A stretch of DNA of 64,000 nt, taken from assembly GCA_024305105.1 (NCBI GenBank), contig JAMWZA010000007.1, positions 1 to 64,000 on the forward strand, in the 5' to 3' direction. Source of the stretch: Marinoscillum sp. (GTDB lineage Bacteria; Bacteroidota; Bacteroidia; Cytophagales; Cyclobacteriaceae). This document shows positions 51,413-60,441 of this stretch, piece by piece; position 1 is the first letter of the stretch, and every line of letters begins with the position of its first letter. A program made the position numbers and the translations under genes. The notes under the pieces were generated by a model. That model did not search any database and was not told where the DNA came from. It saw only the letters and a program-made list of their open reading frames with translations.

Positions 51413-53908
51413 ATGGACTTGCATAAACTGGCTTTGATCGCTGTTTTAACAGTAAATTTGATTGGTCACTCACTCAAAGGCAAGACTGCCCGCTCATGGG
51501 TACGTTACAACGAAAAGCAAGAACGAGATACCGTATGGGTAAATGATCAGCTCGATGGATTTCGGCGATCAACAAAAGACAGTAGTTGGTTGCCTACTTT
51601 GATTCAAGTAAGAGAGGTGAGCGAAGCAATTCTATACCCACAAGGCCTTGCGAGAAGTCATTTTGCATTGGGACAATATTTTTCCTCGCACTCTAGAGGA
51701 GATTCTGCAATCAAACATTTTAAAGTTGCCAAAACTCTTTTTGATGAGTTATCTCAAGCTCAGGATAGAATCATACACGATTATTCACTTGAGACCAGAA
51801 GAAAACTTGCCTATCAATATCTCTGGTTAAAGCCTGAGGGGAATGATTCGGCTCTCCTCTATATGCAAGAGGCTTTGAATATGAATGAGCAATTTTCATC
51901 ATCTCAAAATTCCCGTACCTACAGCTTGTTTGCACATTACTTCAATAAAGTTCATCTCGGTGACTCGGCATTGAAATATGCGAAAATGGCCATAGAAGTA
52001 GACCCTGAAAACCTGGCAGGATATGATGTGCTGGGTCAGACTTATGGGAGAAGGGGTGTCCCTGCCAAAGCTCTTGAAACTTTTTTGAAAGGTTACGAAC
52101 TGGCTAAAGAAACTAAAGATGATTACATGACTAATTTGTTAGCTTCGAATATTGGTATTTTTTATACCAATCATGGGGAATACGAGAAAGCACTTTCTTA
52201 TAAGTTAATATCCCTGGATTACTATAAAACTCATTTACCTAAGTCTCCTAACTATGCCAATAGCTTGAGTGTGATGTATACGCTTTACGCTGAATTGGGC
52301 GATTTTGTGAAAGCCAAATATTACATTGAACTGGCCATTACCAAAGCACACAGCCTGAATCTAACCAATCAGCTTCCCTGGTTCTATCTTACCCAGGGCA
52401 CTATGTATCTGGAAGATTTACAACTGTTGGATTCTGCCAGAATCTCCTTCGAACGTTCTTTGGAATACGGAAACCTGGTAGATGAAAAAGAAGCTTCTTC
52501 TCTTGCTTATTTGGGCTTGGCTGATATCGAAATAGCGGAGGGTAATTGGCGAAAAGCCATAAAATCACTATTGGCTTCAGAACAATTAACGAATGTAACT
52601 AAAATTAAAAGGCATCAAAAAGAATTAAATAAAAAGCTATCCAAAGTATACGAAGGTTTAGGTGATTATAAAAGAGCTTTGGGTTTTTATAAAAAGTATA
52701 AATCACAAGCCGATTCGCTATTTAATGCAGAAAGTATTGAGAAAATCGCCAGATTAGAAAGTAAATCTACCGCCGAAAAGGAGCGATTAGAATTATTAAA
52801 ACAGCAAGAAGTTGAACGTGAAATTTTAAATGCGCGTATCGAGAAGGAGACTCTCGTTAGAGACTATGCCATTAAAGGTCTCTTGCTGGTACTTTTGGCC
52901 TGTTTTATCATTTATTTCTTATTCCGGGGAGCCAAGAAAAATGTCAAGACGATTAAAAACCAAAGAAATGAATTGCTAAAACTTAAGACCAACCGCGATA
53001 ACCTGACACAAATGATTTCGCATGATTTGAGGAACGTGCTCAGCACGATGGTGAATATAACCGAGCCTGCCCACCATCATATTCCTTCAAAGCAGCTTCA
53101 GCATACCAGTGTGTTTGCGCTCAACTTAATTGACAACCTTGTTGATGTTCAGCGATACGAGGATGATGGTTTTAATCTTAATAAAACGAAACATAGTATT
53201 CATCAGCTTATAAGCAATGCTCTGGCAAATGTAAAATCACTGGCCGATTCTAAAGACATTACTTTTGAAGTCAATTTTGGACAAGATTTTGAAGTAAATG
53301 TAGATGGCAATATCATTATTAGAACTATATACAACATTCTACATAATGCCATTAAATTTAGCTCAGCAGGTCAAAGTATATCAATATATACAGAATATGA
53401 TGAAACGGAAGACAGTCTCACGCTGCATTTAAAGGATAACGGCGTAGGTATTGACTTCAATGAAGCTCCCCGTATTTTTGAAAAATTTTGGAAAGACGCG
53501 TCCACTGCTAATCATGTCTCAGCTACAGGGATCGGTTTAAGTTTTTGCAAAATGGCGATGGAAGCTCACGGAGGTACCATTGATGTAAAGTCTGAAAAAG
53601 GTAAAGGATCTGTTTTCAGCATTCGCTTTGAAGGAGTGAGAAAAGAATTGTCTCTGGCACAGATACCAACAAGTCCATCGGAATTATCGGCCAATTTTCG
53701 ATTATCACCTCAAGAGATCCGTCTAATCCAAAGAAAACTACCTGGCTTATTTGATGTTAAAGCCTATGAAGGGAGCAAACTGCAGCACTACATTCAATCG
53801 GTTGAAAGATTGAGAATAAGAAGAGAATGGGTTGATAAACTCAAGGAAGCAGCGGCTAAATGTGATCAAAAATTATTAACCTTTCTTCTCAATAAGTCTC
53901 ACAAATAA
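51413..53908 (+). CDS. TPR-domain sensor histidine kinase
   Basis: 831 residues. Putative signal peptide (DLHKLALIAVLTVNLIGHSLKG), about eight TPR-like helical repeats in the periplasm (about 80-440; for example KALETFLKGYELAK and LGDFVKAKYYIELAITKA), a single membrane helix (488-504) and an adjoining coiled coil. Then a HisKA-like domain with H537 in ISHDLRNVLSTMV and an HATPase with N-box NILHNAIKFSS, DNGVGIDF and ATGIGLSFCKMAMEAHGG. The protein then extends about 90 residues beyond the kinase core with an EIRLIQRKLPGL segment of unknown role. The response regulator gene follows 11 bases later, so they form a two-component pair divergent from the secreted-protein group. Confidence 0.88.
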   Translation: MDLHKLALIAVLTVNLIGHSLKGKTARSWVRYNEKQERDTVWVNDQLDGFRRSTKDSSWLPTLIQVREVSEAILYPQGLARSHFALGQYFSSHSRGDSAIKHFKVAKTLFDELSQAQDRIIHDYSLETRRKLAYQYLWLKPEGNDSALLYMQEALNMNEQFSSSQNSRTYSLFAHYFNKVHLGDSALKYAKMAIEVDPENLAGYDVLGQTYGRRGVPAKALETFLKGYELAKETKDDYMTNLLASNIGIFYTNHGEYEKALSYKLISLDYYKTHLPKSPNYANSLSVMYTLYAELGDFVKAKYYIELAITKAHSLNLTNQLPWFYLTQGTMYLEDLQLLDSARISFERSLEYGNLVDEKEASSLAYLGLADIEIAEGNWRKAIKSLLASEQLTNVTKIKRHQKELNKKLSKVYEGLGDYKRALGFYKKYKSQADSLFNAESIEKIARLESKSTAEKERLELLKQQEVEREILNARIEKETLVRDYAIKGLLLVLLACFIIYFLFRGAKKNVKTIKNQRNELLKLKTNRDNLTQMISHDLRNVLSTMVNITEPAHHHIPSKQLQHTSVFALNLIDNLVDVQRYEDDGFNLNKTKHSIHQLISNALANVKSLADSKDITFEVNFGQDFEVNVDGNIIIRTIYNILHNAIKFSSAGQSISIYTEYDETEDSLTLHLKDNGVGIDFNEAPRIFEKFWKDASTANHVSATGIGLSFCKMAMEAHGGTIDVKSEKGKGSVFSIRFEGVRKELSLAQIPTSPSELSANFRLSPQEIRLIQRKLPGLFDVKAYEGSKLQHYIQSVERLRIRREWVDKLKEAAAKCDQKLLTFLLNKSHK

Positions 53909-53919
53909 AAATCAGAATA

Positions 53920-54780
53920 ATGAAGGTTTTAATAGTTGACGATGAAGAAAGTATACGCAAGCAGATCATGTCTTATCTATCTGAGTTAGCACTTGAAACA
54001 CTTGTAGCAGTAGATGGTCGACTAGTTTTAGAAATAGCTAAAGAAGAACGACCACAGTTGATTGTGATGGACTGGAACATGCCGGATGTCTCAGGTTTGG
54101 ATGCTGTAAAACAATTAAAAGCCAATCCTCAATGTAATACAATCCCGATTATCATGATGTCAGGAATCATGACTGGAATAGATCACCTCGAAGAAGCACT
54201 GGAGTTTGGTGCTATTGATTTTTTGCGAAAACCACTCATCAAAAGGGAGTTTATTGCCAGGATAAAGGCGTGCTTAAAGATGCGCGAACAAACAGAAATG
54301 TTGTTTGATATGATCCGTTTTGAAAAAGAGAAAATAGAGGAATTGTTAGCTTCTCATGATAGAGAGCTTGCTTCTAAAGCAATGTTTAAACATCAACGGG
54401 ATGAAATGCTGGAGAGGCTTCTCTCTCAGTGTCAAAGATTGGATCGAATAACTCAGCAAGTTTATGCTACAGATATCAAACAGATAGAGCAAGAGCTCAA
54501 CAGACAATTAAACCTCCAAAAATCCTGGACAGAATTTAAAATTCAATTTGATAAAGTTCACCCGAGGTTTTTTGAGCAGTTAATCAAAATTAACCATGCA
54601 ATTACTCTACACGACTGCAAAGTGGCGGCTCTAATAAGAATGGGCTTGTCCAACCAGGAAATCGCCGAATTCACCAATGTTGCTAAAGTATCAATACGCA
54701 AAACGCTAAACCGATTAAAAAAGAAGTTAAACATTTCGGCAGAGGAAGGTTTGAAAGAGTTTTTGTTTCAGATAAAATAA
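53920..54780 (+). CDS. Response regulator with receiver and C-terminal helix-turn-helix
   Basis: 286 residues. Receiver domain at 1-120 with acid pocket DD/E near 7-9 and phospho-acceptor D51 in LIVMDWNMPDVSG. A coiled coil (about 130-200) follows, then a C-terminal helix-turn-helix of LuxR-like type: DCKVAALIRMGLSNQEIAEFTNVAKVSIRKTLNRLKKKL at about 228-266, as in the DNA-binding domain used in Bacteroidota (TPR kinase partner) regulators. Starts 11 bases after the kinase. Likely target: the divergent promoter region holding the inverted repeat at 51217-51253. Confidence 0.86.
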   Translation: MKVLIVDDEESIRKQIMSYLSELALETLVAVDGRLVLEIAKEERPQLIVMDWNMPDVSGLDAVKQLKANPQCNTIPIIMMSGIMTGIDHLEEALEFGAIDFLRKPLIKREFIARIKACLKMREQTEMLFDMIRFEKEKIEELLASHDRELASKAMFKHQRDEMLERLLSQCQRLDRITQQVYATDIKQIEQELNRQLNLQKSWTEFKIQFDKVHPRFFEQLIKINHAITLHDCKVAALIRMGLSNQEIAEFTNVAKVSIRKTLNRLKKKLNISAEEGLKEFLFQIK

Positions 54781-54792
54781 TGATGGTAGTCA

Positions 54793-55431
54793 CTAAAAGC
54801 GCTTAAACCAACCCATTTTCAGCCAAAGCCTTGTCCTTGACGCAGTGCCAAAATCCGCATCTATCCTGTAATCAGGACCGATCTGCAGTCGACTATGATC
54901 TGGCAAATAAATACCCAATGCAAGGACCAGTCTATTCTCCCAGGAAGAAGTATTTCCCTGATAGGCATAGATCAACTCATCAGATAACATTACATAAGCA
55001 GAACCCCTATAAAAGATTTTTGGCACTGAAATCGGTAGCGCAAACGCCACTGGTCTGACGCTCCTGTTTCAAATGTCTGATCTGCACGTATTCGGTGATT
55101 TAGCTTAATCCGCTCTTGTGAATTACTCCAAGAGACTTGCTGGATGCTTCGGTGATTATCAATACCTGGCTGAATTCGATACTGGTAGCCAATAGCCACT
55201 TTGTATCGACCCCTTAACTGGTATCCAACAAAACCCTGTAGATCTGTACGGTCGTGGAAGTATTTAAATTGGTCATTTCCCTCCAATATTGACTCTATCA
55301 GACCGTGTTGGGATTCTATTTTTAGTTTTAACGTGAAGCGCTGACCTACTGATTTGGTAATGCCTGTTTCTGGAAAGAACCCTCCATAATTCGTTTGGCT
55401 TGAGCCAACAAAATATCAGAAGCTTATACAT
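54793..55431 (-). pseudogene. Frameshifted DUF2490-family gene remnant
   Basis: Two adjacent minus-strand frames (about 55410-55035 and 55050-54793) together read as a DUF2490-type barrel: the first gives GQRFTLKLKIESQHG, GRYKVAIGYQYRI and DQWRLRYRF, and the second continues with LPISVPKIFYRG, SAYVMLSDELIYAY and ENRLVLALGIYLPD. The frame changes near 55035, where DQWRLRYR continues naturally only if one base is added or removed. At the 5' end a possible ATG (55431) starts a hydrophobic stretch that must also change frame near 55410. Two lesions make a degenerate gene likelier than a single sequencing error. The intact relative is at 29136-29870. Confidence 0.62.
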
Positions 55432-55538
55432 ATCCTCCAGATCATATTAACTCGATTTGTACTCGTGCTGATTTGAATACGGTTTGTCTAAAAATTCTTC
55501 AATAGGGATAAATCTGGTTAATGAAGTTTGATCTGATT

Positions 55539-56780
55539 TCAGTCCTTGTATTTGACGTTCCAAACAAATAGCGGCAATACCATAGCCACGACTGCCGCTA
55601 TGAACCAAAAGATCTTTACCTGCTCGAAATCATACGTATTGACACTTTCGATCACTTCTAATCCATCTTCAATAAATAACCCGCTGATTATGTCCTGGAT
55701 CCCTGCTCCTAGATAACTAGCAATACCGACGAAACCCAGCGCTGTGCCTGAGACATTTTTCGGGCAAATATCTACCACCATCAGACCTCCCAGATAGACC
55801 AGCAATGCCCCAAGAGCCAAACCGAATAAAGCCATCGAAAAAATATCCAGATACCAGTTAGCCGGCGCAAAAACGAATAAGCCAGTTGCTAGTGCGTAAG
55901 CTGCGCCGAATAACAGCACCGGCATATTGCGTCTTCCCTTGAAAAGCGTATCTGAAATGATCCCTGAAAAGAACGTGCCTAATATTCCAAAAATGGCATT
56001 GACCGAAATAATAGATCCGGCCTCAATTAAGCTATACCCTTTTTCATTTTGGAGGAAGAAGACTCCCCATGAGTTAATGCCGTATCGGGTGATGTAAAAT
56101 GAAGCACTGGCCATAGCGATGATCCAGACATTGGGGTTCATGAAAACACTCAACTGTGTTTTCCCAAGTGACTTATTGGCATTATCCGAATTATCCGGAG
56201 CTGGATGTGGTTTGAGAAAAATAAAGATTAAAGCAGCCATAACCATCGCACTAATCCCGGCAGCTCTAAAGCCCCATTGCCAACCAAAATAGGATACCAC
56301 TACTGCTGTGACTAAGAAGGTGACTGCCTCGCCAATGTTGTGACTGGAGCTCCACATGCCATAAAAACTCCCTCGATTTTTGCCACTAAACCAGCGCGAA
56401 ATACTCACAACGCTGGAAGGAGCACCCATGGACTGAAACCACCCATTAAGCCCCCAAAGTACGGCAAAAGCAAAGAAGCCTTCTGAAAAGCCCAGTAGTA
56501 TGTTGATGAGCGCTGAGACAAATAATCCTAAAGACATCAGGTAACGGACATTCACTCGATCAGCAATGATGCCGTTGACCAACTTCCCCACTGCATAAGC
56601 GAAGAAAAGTGCAGAACCGATGTATCCAATTTCTGAAGTAGTGAAAATATTATCCTCAGTTAGCGAATTTTTGGTCAGGTTAAAGCTTAACCGTGTCACA
56701 TAGAAAAAACCGTAACCGAAGGTTGTAGATAGAAAAACAGCCCATTGATCACGAGAAATACCTTTTAAAAGTTTAGTCAT
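55539..56780 (-). CDS. MFS transporter, organophosphate (GlpT/UhpT)-type
   Basis: 413 residues with 12 predicted membrane helices. Phrases such as GYGFFYVTRLSFNLTKNSL at the start, GALFFAYAVGKLVNGIIADRV (loop 2-3 signature) and FGWQWGFRAAGI follow the organophosphate:phosphate antiporter family, which exchanges glycerol-3-phosphate or sugar phosphates for phosphate in the inner membrane. It is 6 bases downstream of a GDPD gene, whose product would release glycerol-3-phosphate, supporting a GlpT-like function. Confidence 0.85.
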   Translation of the reverse strand: MTKLLKGISRDQWAVFLSTTFGYGFFYVTRLSFNLTKNSLTEDNIFTTSEIGYIGSALFFAYAVGKLVNGIIADRVNVRYLMSLGLFVSALINILLGFSEGFFAFAVLWGLNGWFQSMGAPSSVVSISRWFSGKNRGSFYGMWSSSHNIGEAVTFLVTAVVVSYFGWQWGFRAAGISAMVMAALIFIFLKPHPAPDNSDNANKSLGKTQLSVFMNPNVWIIAMASASFYITRYGINSWGVFFLQNEKGYSLIEAGSIISVNAIFGILGTFFSGIISDTLFKGRRNMPVLLFGAAYALATGLFVFAPANWYLDIFSMALFGLALGALLVYLGGLMVVDICPKNVSGTALGFVGIASYLGAGIQDIISGLFIEDGLEVIESVNTYDFEQVKIFWFIAAVVAMVLPLFVWNVKYKD

Positions 56781-56786
56781 GGAATG

Positions 56787-57704
56787 TTAATTGAGCTGAT
56801 TATGGAGTTGCTTTTTTTCTAAATAATCGAGTAATAGCGCTGGTCTGTCAGTCTGGATCAATGTGGCACCATTCTCAACAATCCATCCGTAGGATGATTT
56901 GAGATCGTCTAGAGCGAGATCATCGCTGTGACCACCATTAAGGTCGTCCCATAGGCTATTGATCCAAATTCTTTTATCTGCTTCATTGATAGTGTTTACA
57001 ATATCCTGTGTTAGATACTTATCATCACTAAAAACCAGCTCAAAAGCGATCGCAGCATCCTGTTTGATATATTCCTCAATAATCATGGTAGCATTCGTAT
57101 CGGCCAAGTCCACAATGGGCATAAAAATCACCTGATCCAGATATTCACCGAACTCTTTTTCTACCACCGCATAAGGTTTCTTAGCTTTCATCACCACCTG
57201 ATCAATCGTTTCCGTTTTTCGTAAAACTTCATATACCTGGTCGAAATAGTTGTAGCTTTTATCGAGGTTTACAAGAACCCTTCCTTTTGCTTCCAACAAG
57301 GCTTCTTCTAGCGTCGGTATTTTAAATCGGGTAACTCGTCCCTGTCCATTTTTGAGGTTTAGGGTTTTTAAGGAGTCCAGTGTCCATTGGCTTACGAGAC
57401 CTTTCCCATTGGTTGTTCGATCAATGGTTTTATCATGCATGATGACGAGCTGATTGTCTTTTGTTTTTCTCACATCTATTTCCACCATGTCTGCTCCCAT
57501 TGCTATGGCGCTTCTAATGGCTTCCAGTGAATTTTCCGGAGCATTCCTCCAGTCTGCCCTATGCGCTATAACAAACACGTACGCTCTATCAGTACTTTTG
57601 AGTTTGGAGCTGAGCCTTTGAGCCCGGTCTTCCTGCCCAAAAAGCGAGAAATAAAGGGTGATAAAAATGGTTACTAATAGGAGAAATGGAGTGGAAAGTT
57701 TCAT
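56787..57704 (-). CDS. Periplasmic glycerophosphodiester phosphodiesterase
   Basis: 305 residues. Signal peptide (KLSTPFLLLVTIFITLYFSLFGQ), then a GDPD domain with H48/R49 (AHRAD), E75/D77 in MVEIDV, H90/D91 in IMHDKTIDRTTNG, and a terminal TLIQTDRPALLLDYL. The complete set of metal and general-acid residues is present, though HRG is HRA here. Hydrolyses glycerophosphodiesters to glycerol-3-phosphate plus an alcohol in the periplasm. In tandem with the GlpT-type transporter (6 bases) and part of the SusC/SusD operon. No PKD domain, unlike the GDPD at 59305-60408. Confidence 0.85.
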   Translation of the reverse strand: MKLSTPFLLLVTIFITLYFSLFGQEDRAQRLSSKLKSTDRAYVFVIAHRADWRNAPENSLEAIRSAIAMGADMVEIDVRKTKDNQLVIMHDKTIDRTTNGKGLVSQWTLDSLKTLNLKNGQGRVTRFKIPTLEEALLEAKGRVLVNLDKSYNYFDQVYEVLRKTETIDQVVMKAKKPYAVVEKEFGEYLDQVIFMPIVDLADTNATMIIEEYIKQDAAIAFELVFSDDKYLTQDIVNTINEADKRIWINSLWDDLNGGHSDDLALDDLKSSYGWIVENGATLIQTDRPALLLDYLEKKQLHNQLN

Positions 57705-57800
57705 TTGAGTTGATTCTGATTAGTAAACATTCAGTCAAATGGTAAGGATGCCCCAAAAGGCATCCCTACCAAAATTGACCGATGTATGAAGAAGTATGAA

Positions 57801-59276
57801 TTAAAATCTACCGGTGTGTGAAGCATTTTTGCTTCTCATCGGCCATGCACTGGTTGCCAAGCCTGTTGCATTAGTTTGAATCGCATAAAGCTTGCCTGTT
57901 TCTCCCGCCTGATCTGCAGCCACATATATCGTCCCATCAGGAGCGATTGTTGGTGAACTCCAGATTTTAACTCCAAGTTGTTTTTCCTTCCACTTTTTGG
58001 TGCCATCAGGTGCGACCACATGTAAGAAGCCTGAATCATCCGTCACATAGATGTTGCCATCATTGTCTACAGCAGGTGTAGCCAGGATATTTCCATTCAC
58101 ACCATACTCCCACCTGATCGTACCGTCAGCAGGGTTCAATGCGAATAATTTCTGGTCATGGCCACCCACATAAATCGTTCCATCAGGACCAATGGCAGGA
58201 CCTCCCTGGTTTACTTTGCTGGTCATATTGGTATGCCACTTCTCACTTCCATCTGCTGCGTTGTATGCAACTACTATACCTCCAAATGCCTCATCATAGA
58301 CATTTCCTTCACCAGCAAAGTAGATGGTACCATCCTCAGCAATGGCTGCAGCAGTGGCCGTCCATCCGCCATAGGTCTTTTGCCATTTGACTGTTCCATC
58401 TGGATTAAATGCGAAGAAATCATCTCCCGTAGACCCAACGTAAATTACTCCACTTGCTCCCACAATTGGCGTAGAATTTACATCTCCACCGGTGTCGTAT
58501 CGCCATCCTTCAGTTCCATCACTATTAACGGCTATCAATTCATCTGTTTGACAACCTATGTATATTGTACCATCTGACCCTAATGCAGGACCGCTATATT
58601 TAGCATTATTTCCCATATCGAATTGCAAAGTGACGTCTCCAGATGCAGCATTAAATCCGTAGAGGTTATTGTCATAAGATCCTAAATAAATGGTACTTCC
58701 ATCATCACTTATTGTTGGCGCAGATCTTACAATGTCTCCTGTTTCATAGCTCCACACCTCCGAACCATCTTTAACTGCGAAGACATTGGCTAAGCCTTCT
58801 TTACCATTACACCCAATGTAAATGGTATTGTCATTTCCCACGGCTGGTGATGAATCCTCAATTACAGCTGGAAGATCAAACATCCACAAGGTGGTAGGCT
58901 CGGTAGTAGCTGTAGATGGCTCCAATACAGTAATCACTTTTGAAAACTCATTCTCACTTGAATTCCCATCATTGTCCGTTACCTGAAGGGTTACAGTATG
59001 CTCGCCAAGCGGTAAGGTTTTAGATGGATTCTGCTCCTCAGAAGTCTCGCCATTACCAAAGTCCCAAAGCCAGGCAGTGATCTCACCGTCCTGATCAAAG
59101 GATACATCTGTGAATACTACCGCAGTACCTTCCTCCACTTCCTCACTGCTCACTTCAAATGCAGCTACAGGAATTGATCCCATATCTACAGGATCATCGT
59201 CTTCATTACACGCAGAATAGCCAAACAGCATGACTACTGCAGCTATCCAAATTACTTTACTTTTAATCGTTTTCAT
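57801..59276 (-). CDS. PKD plus PQQ-type beta-propeller lipoprotein
   Basis: 491 residues. N-terminal hydrophobic signal ending SAC (Cys23, lipobox-like). PKD domain at about 35-118 (WLWDFGNGETSEEQNP, HTVTLQVTDNDGN), then seven or so PQQ-like propeller blades with the repeated pattern DGTIYIG/DGTIYVG and W at blade ends (about 125-485). Such propellers bind sugars or quinones or serve as scaffolds on the cell surface. It lies between two GDPD genes in the operon. Its ligand is unknown; a surface binding protein for the glycerophosphodiester substrate is a reasonable guess. Confidence 0.8.
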   Translation of the reverse strand: MKTIKSKVIWIAAVVMLFGYSACNEDDDPVDMGSIPVAAFEVSSEEVEEGTAVVFTDVSFDQDGEITAWLWDFGNGETSEEQNPSKTLPLGEHTVTLQVTDNDGNSSENEFSKVITVLEPSTATTEPTTLWMFDLPAVIEDSSPAVGNDNTIYIGCNGKEGLANVFAVKDGSEVWSYETGDIVRSAPTISDDGSTIYLGSYDNNLYGFNAASGDVTLQFDMGNNAKYSGPALGSDGTIYIGCQTDELIAVNSDGTEGWRYDTGGDVNSTPIVGASGVIYVGSTGDDFFAFNPDGTVKWQKTYGGWTATAAAIAEDGTIYFAGEGNVYDEAFGGIVVAYNAADGSEKWHTNMTSKVNQGGPAIGPDGTIYVGGHDQKLFALNPADGTIRWEYGVNGNILATPAVDNDGNIYVTDDSGFLHVVAPDGTKKWKEKQLGVKIWSSPTIAPDGTIYVAADQAGETGKLYAIQTNATGLATSAWPMRSKNASHTGRF

Positions 59277-59304
59277 ATGTGTTATTTATTTAGAGATTGT
59301 ACAA

Positions 59305-60408
59305 TTAATTATTATTTAGATACTGGATTATTTCCAGTGGGTAATCAGTTTGTATGAGCCTGGCACCAAGCGATCTGCTCCGATCCACTTCTTTGTAATT
59401 ATCAGATGAGGGACGGATATCTACATTCACATAAGCGTTTCTGAAGTAATACCAACTTTGGTTTTCTATGGCTTGCAAATAAGAATCGTTATTACCGTTG
59501 TACTGCATGACCTGAATTCCACCAATTGTTTTGAATAGGTCCAAATCTTCCTCACTTCTTAAAATCGGCATTACTACCACATCCTGAGATCGATCTGTTG
59601 CTTGAACAATTTCAGTTTTGGAGGTCAAATAGAATAAGACTTGCTTTGTCATTCCGTACATGTCTACCTGCCGAAAGACATTGTTAAATGTGGCTCCTTT
59701 CAAGTCAAAATCAATATACACTTTACCCCTTGTTATATTCAGTATATCCTCTAAAGCTGGAATGCCTTGATCTGTTTCACGACCTGATTCGTCGAGCAGT
59801 TTAAGAGCTTTTAGCTGTTCTAAGGTTAAGTCTTCTACTCGACCCGATCCATTAGTTGTTCGATCAACCGTGGCATCATGCATGAGTATCAACTCTCCCT
59901 CTTTGGTCGTTCTGACATCCAACTCAACCATCTCTACTCCGTTTTCAATTGCTCTTAAAACAGATAAGACCGAGTTTTCTGGTTGGTTTGTATTAAACCC
60001 CCTATGAGCAACTATCATGATCTCATTCTTTTCCAGTCGCTCTAATAAAGACTCTCTTTCATCAATTTCATTCGAGTAGCTTATTGTCAATTGTATACTA
60101 TGATCATCTTCAGTGCTTTGATTAGTGATTGACAGGTTTACTAAATACTTTCCAATACTTTCGTAGGAATGTACCGGACTGTGCTCTGTACTGACAGTTC
60201 CATCTCCAAAATCCCAGAGATAGGTAATCTCTCCATTAGCCATTGAGGCATTCTCAAAATGGATCTCCTCACCGACTGTGTATCGCCGATCCGAGATCGA
60301 AAATGACGCAACAATCTCATCTGACACGCGAGGATTATCAGCTTGGTTACAACTTGATGGCAGTACAAGGACTACCATCAAATTGATGAAAACAGTGTGA
60401 AACTTCAC
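59305..60408 (-). CDS. PKD-GDPD lipoprotein, surface glycerophosphodiester phosphodiesterase
   Basis: 367 residues. A hydrophobic N-terminus ends PSSC, Cys20, consistent with a lipoprotein. PKD domain at about 33-110 with WDFGDG (65-70), then GDPD core with AHRG (H135/R136), E162/D164 (VELDV), H177/D178 (LMHDATVDRTTNGSG), and a C-terminal IQTDYPLEIIQYL. All motif residues are intact. It probably sits on the outer membrane close to the SusC/SusD pair, cutting larger diesters to products that the pair imports. Spacing to the adjacent genes is 28 and 33 bases, consistent with a shared transcript. Confidence 0.85.
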   Translation of the reverse strand: MKFHTVFINLMVVLVLPSSCNQADNPRVSDEIVASFSISDRRYTVGEEIHFENASMANGEITYLWDFGDGTVSTEHSPVHSYESIGKYLVNLSITNQSTEDDHSIQLTISYSNEIDERESLLERLEKNEIMIVAHRGFNTNQPENSVLSVLRAIENGVEMVELDVRTTKEGELILMHDATVDRTTNGSGRVEDLTLEQLKALKLLDESGRETDQGIPALEDILNITRGKVYIDFDLKGATFNNVFRQVDMYGMTKQVLFYLTSKTEIVQATDRSQDVVVMPILRSEEDLDLFKTIGGIQVMQYNGNNDSYLQAIENQSWYYFRNAYVNVDIRPSSDNYKEVDRSRSLGARLIQTDYPLEIIQYLNNN

Positions 60409-60441
60409 TTTACCGAATTTTAAATAGTATATGAATTGAAC

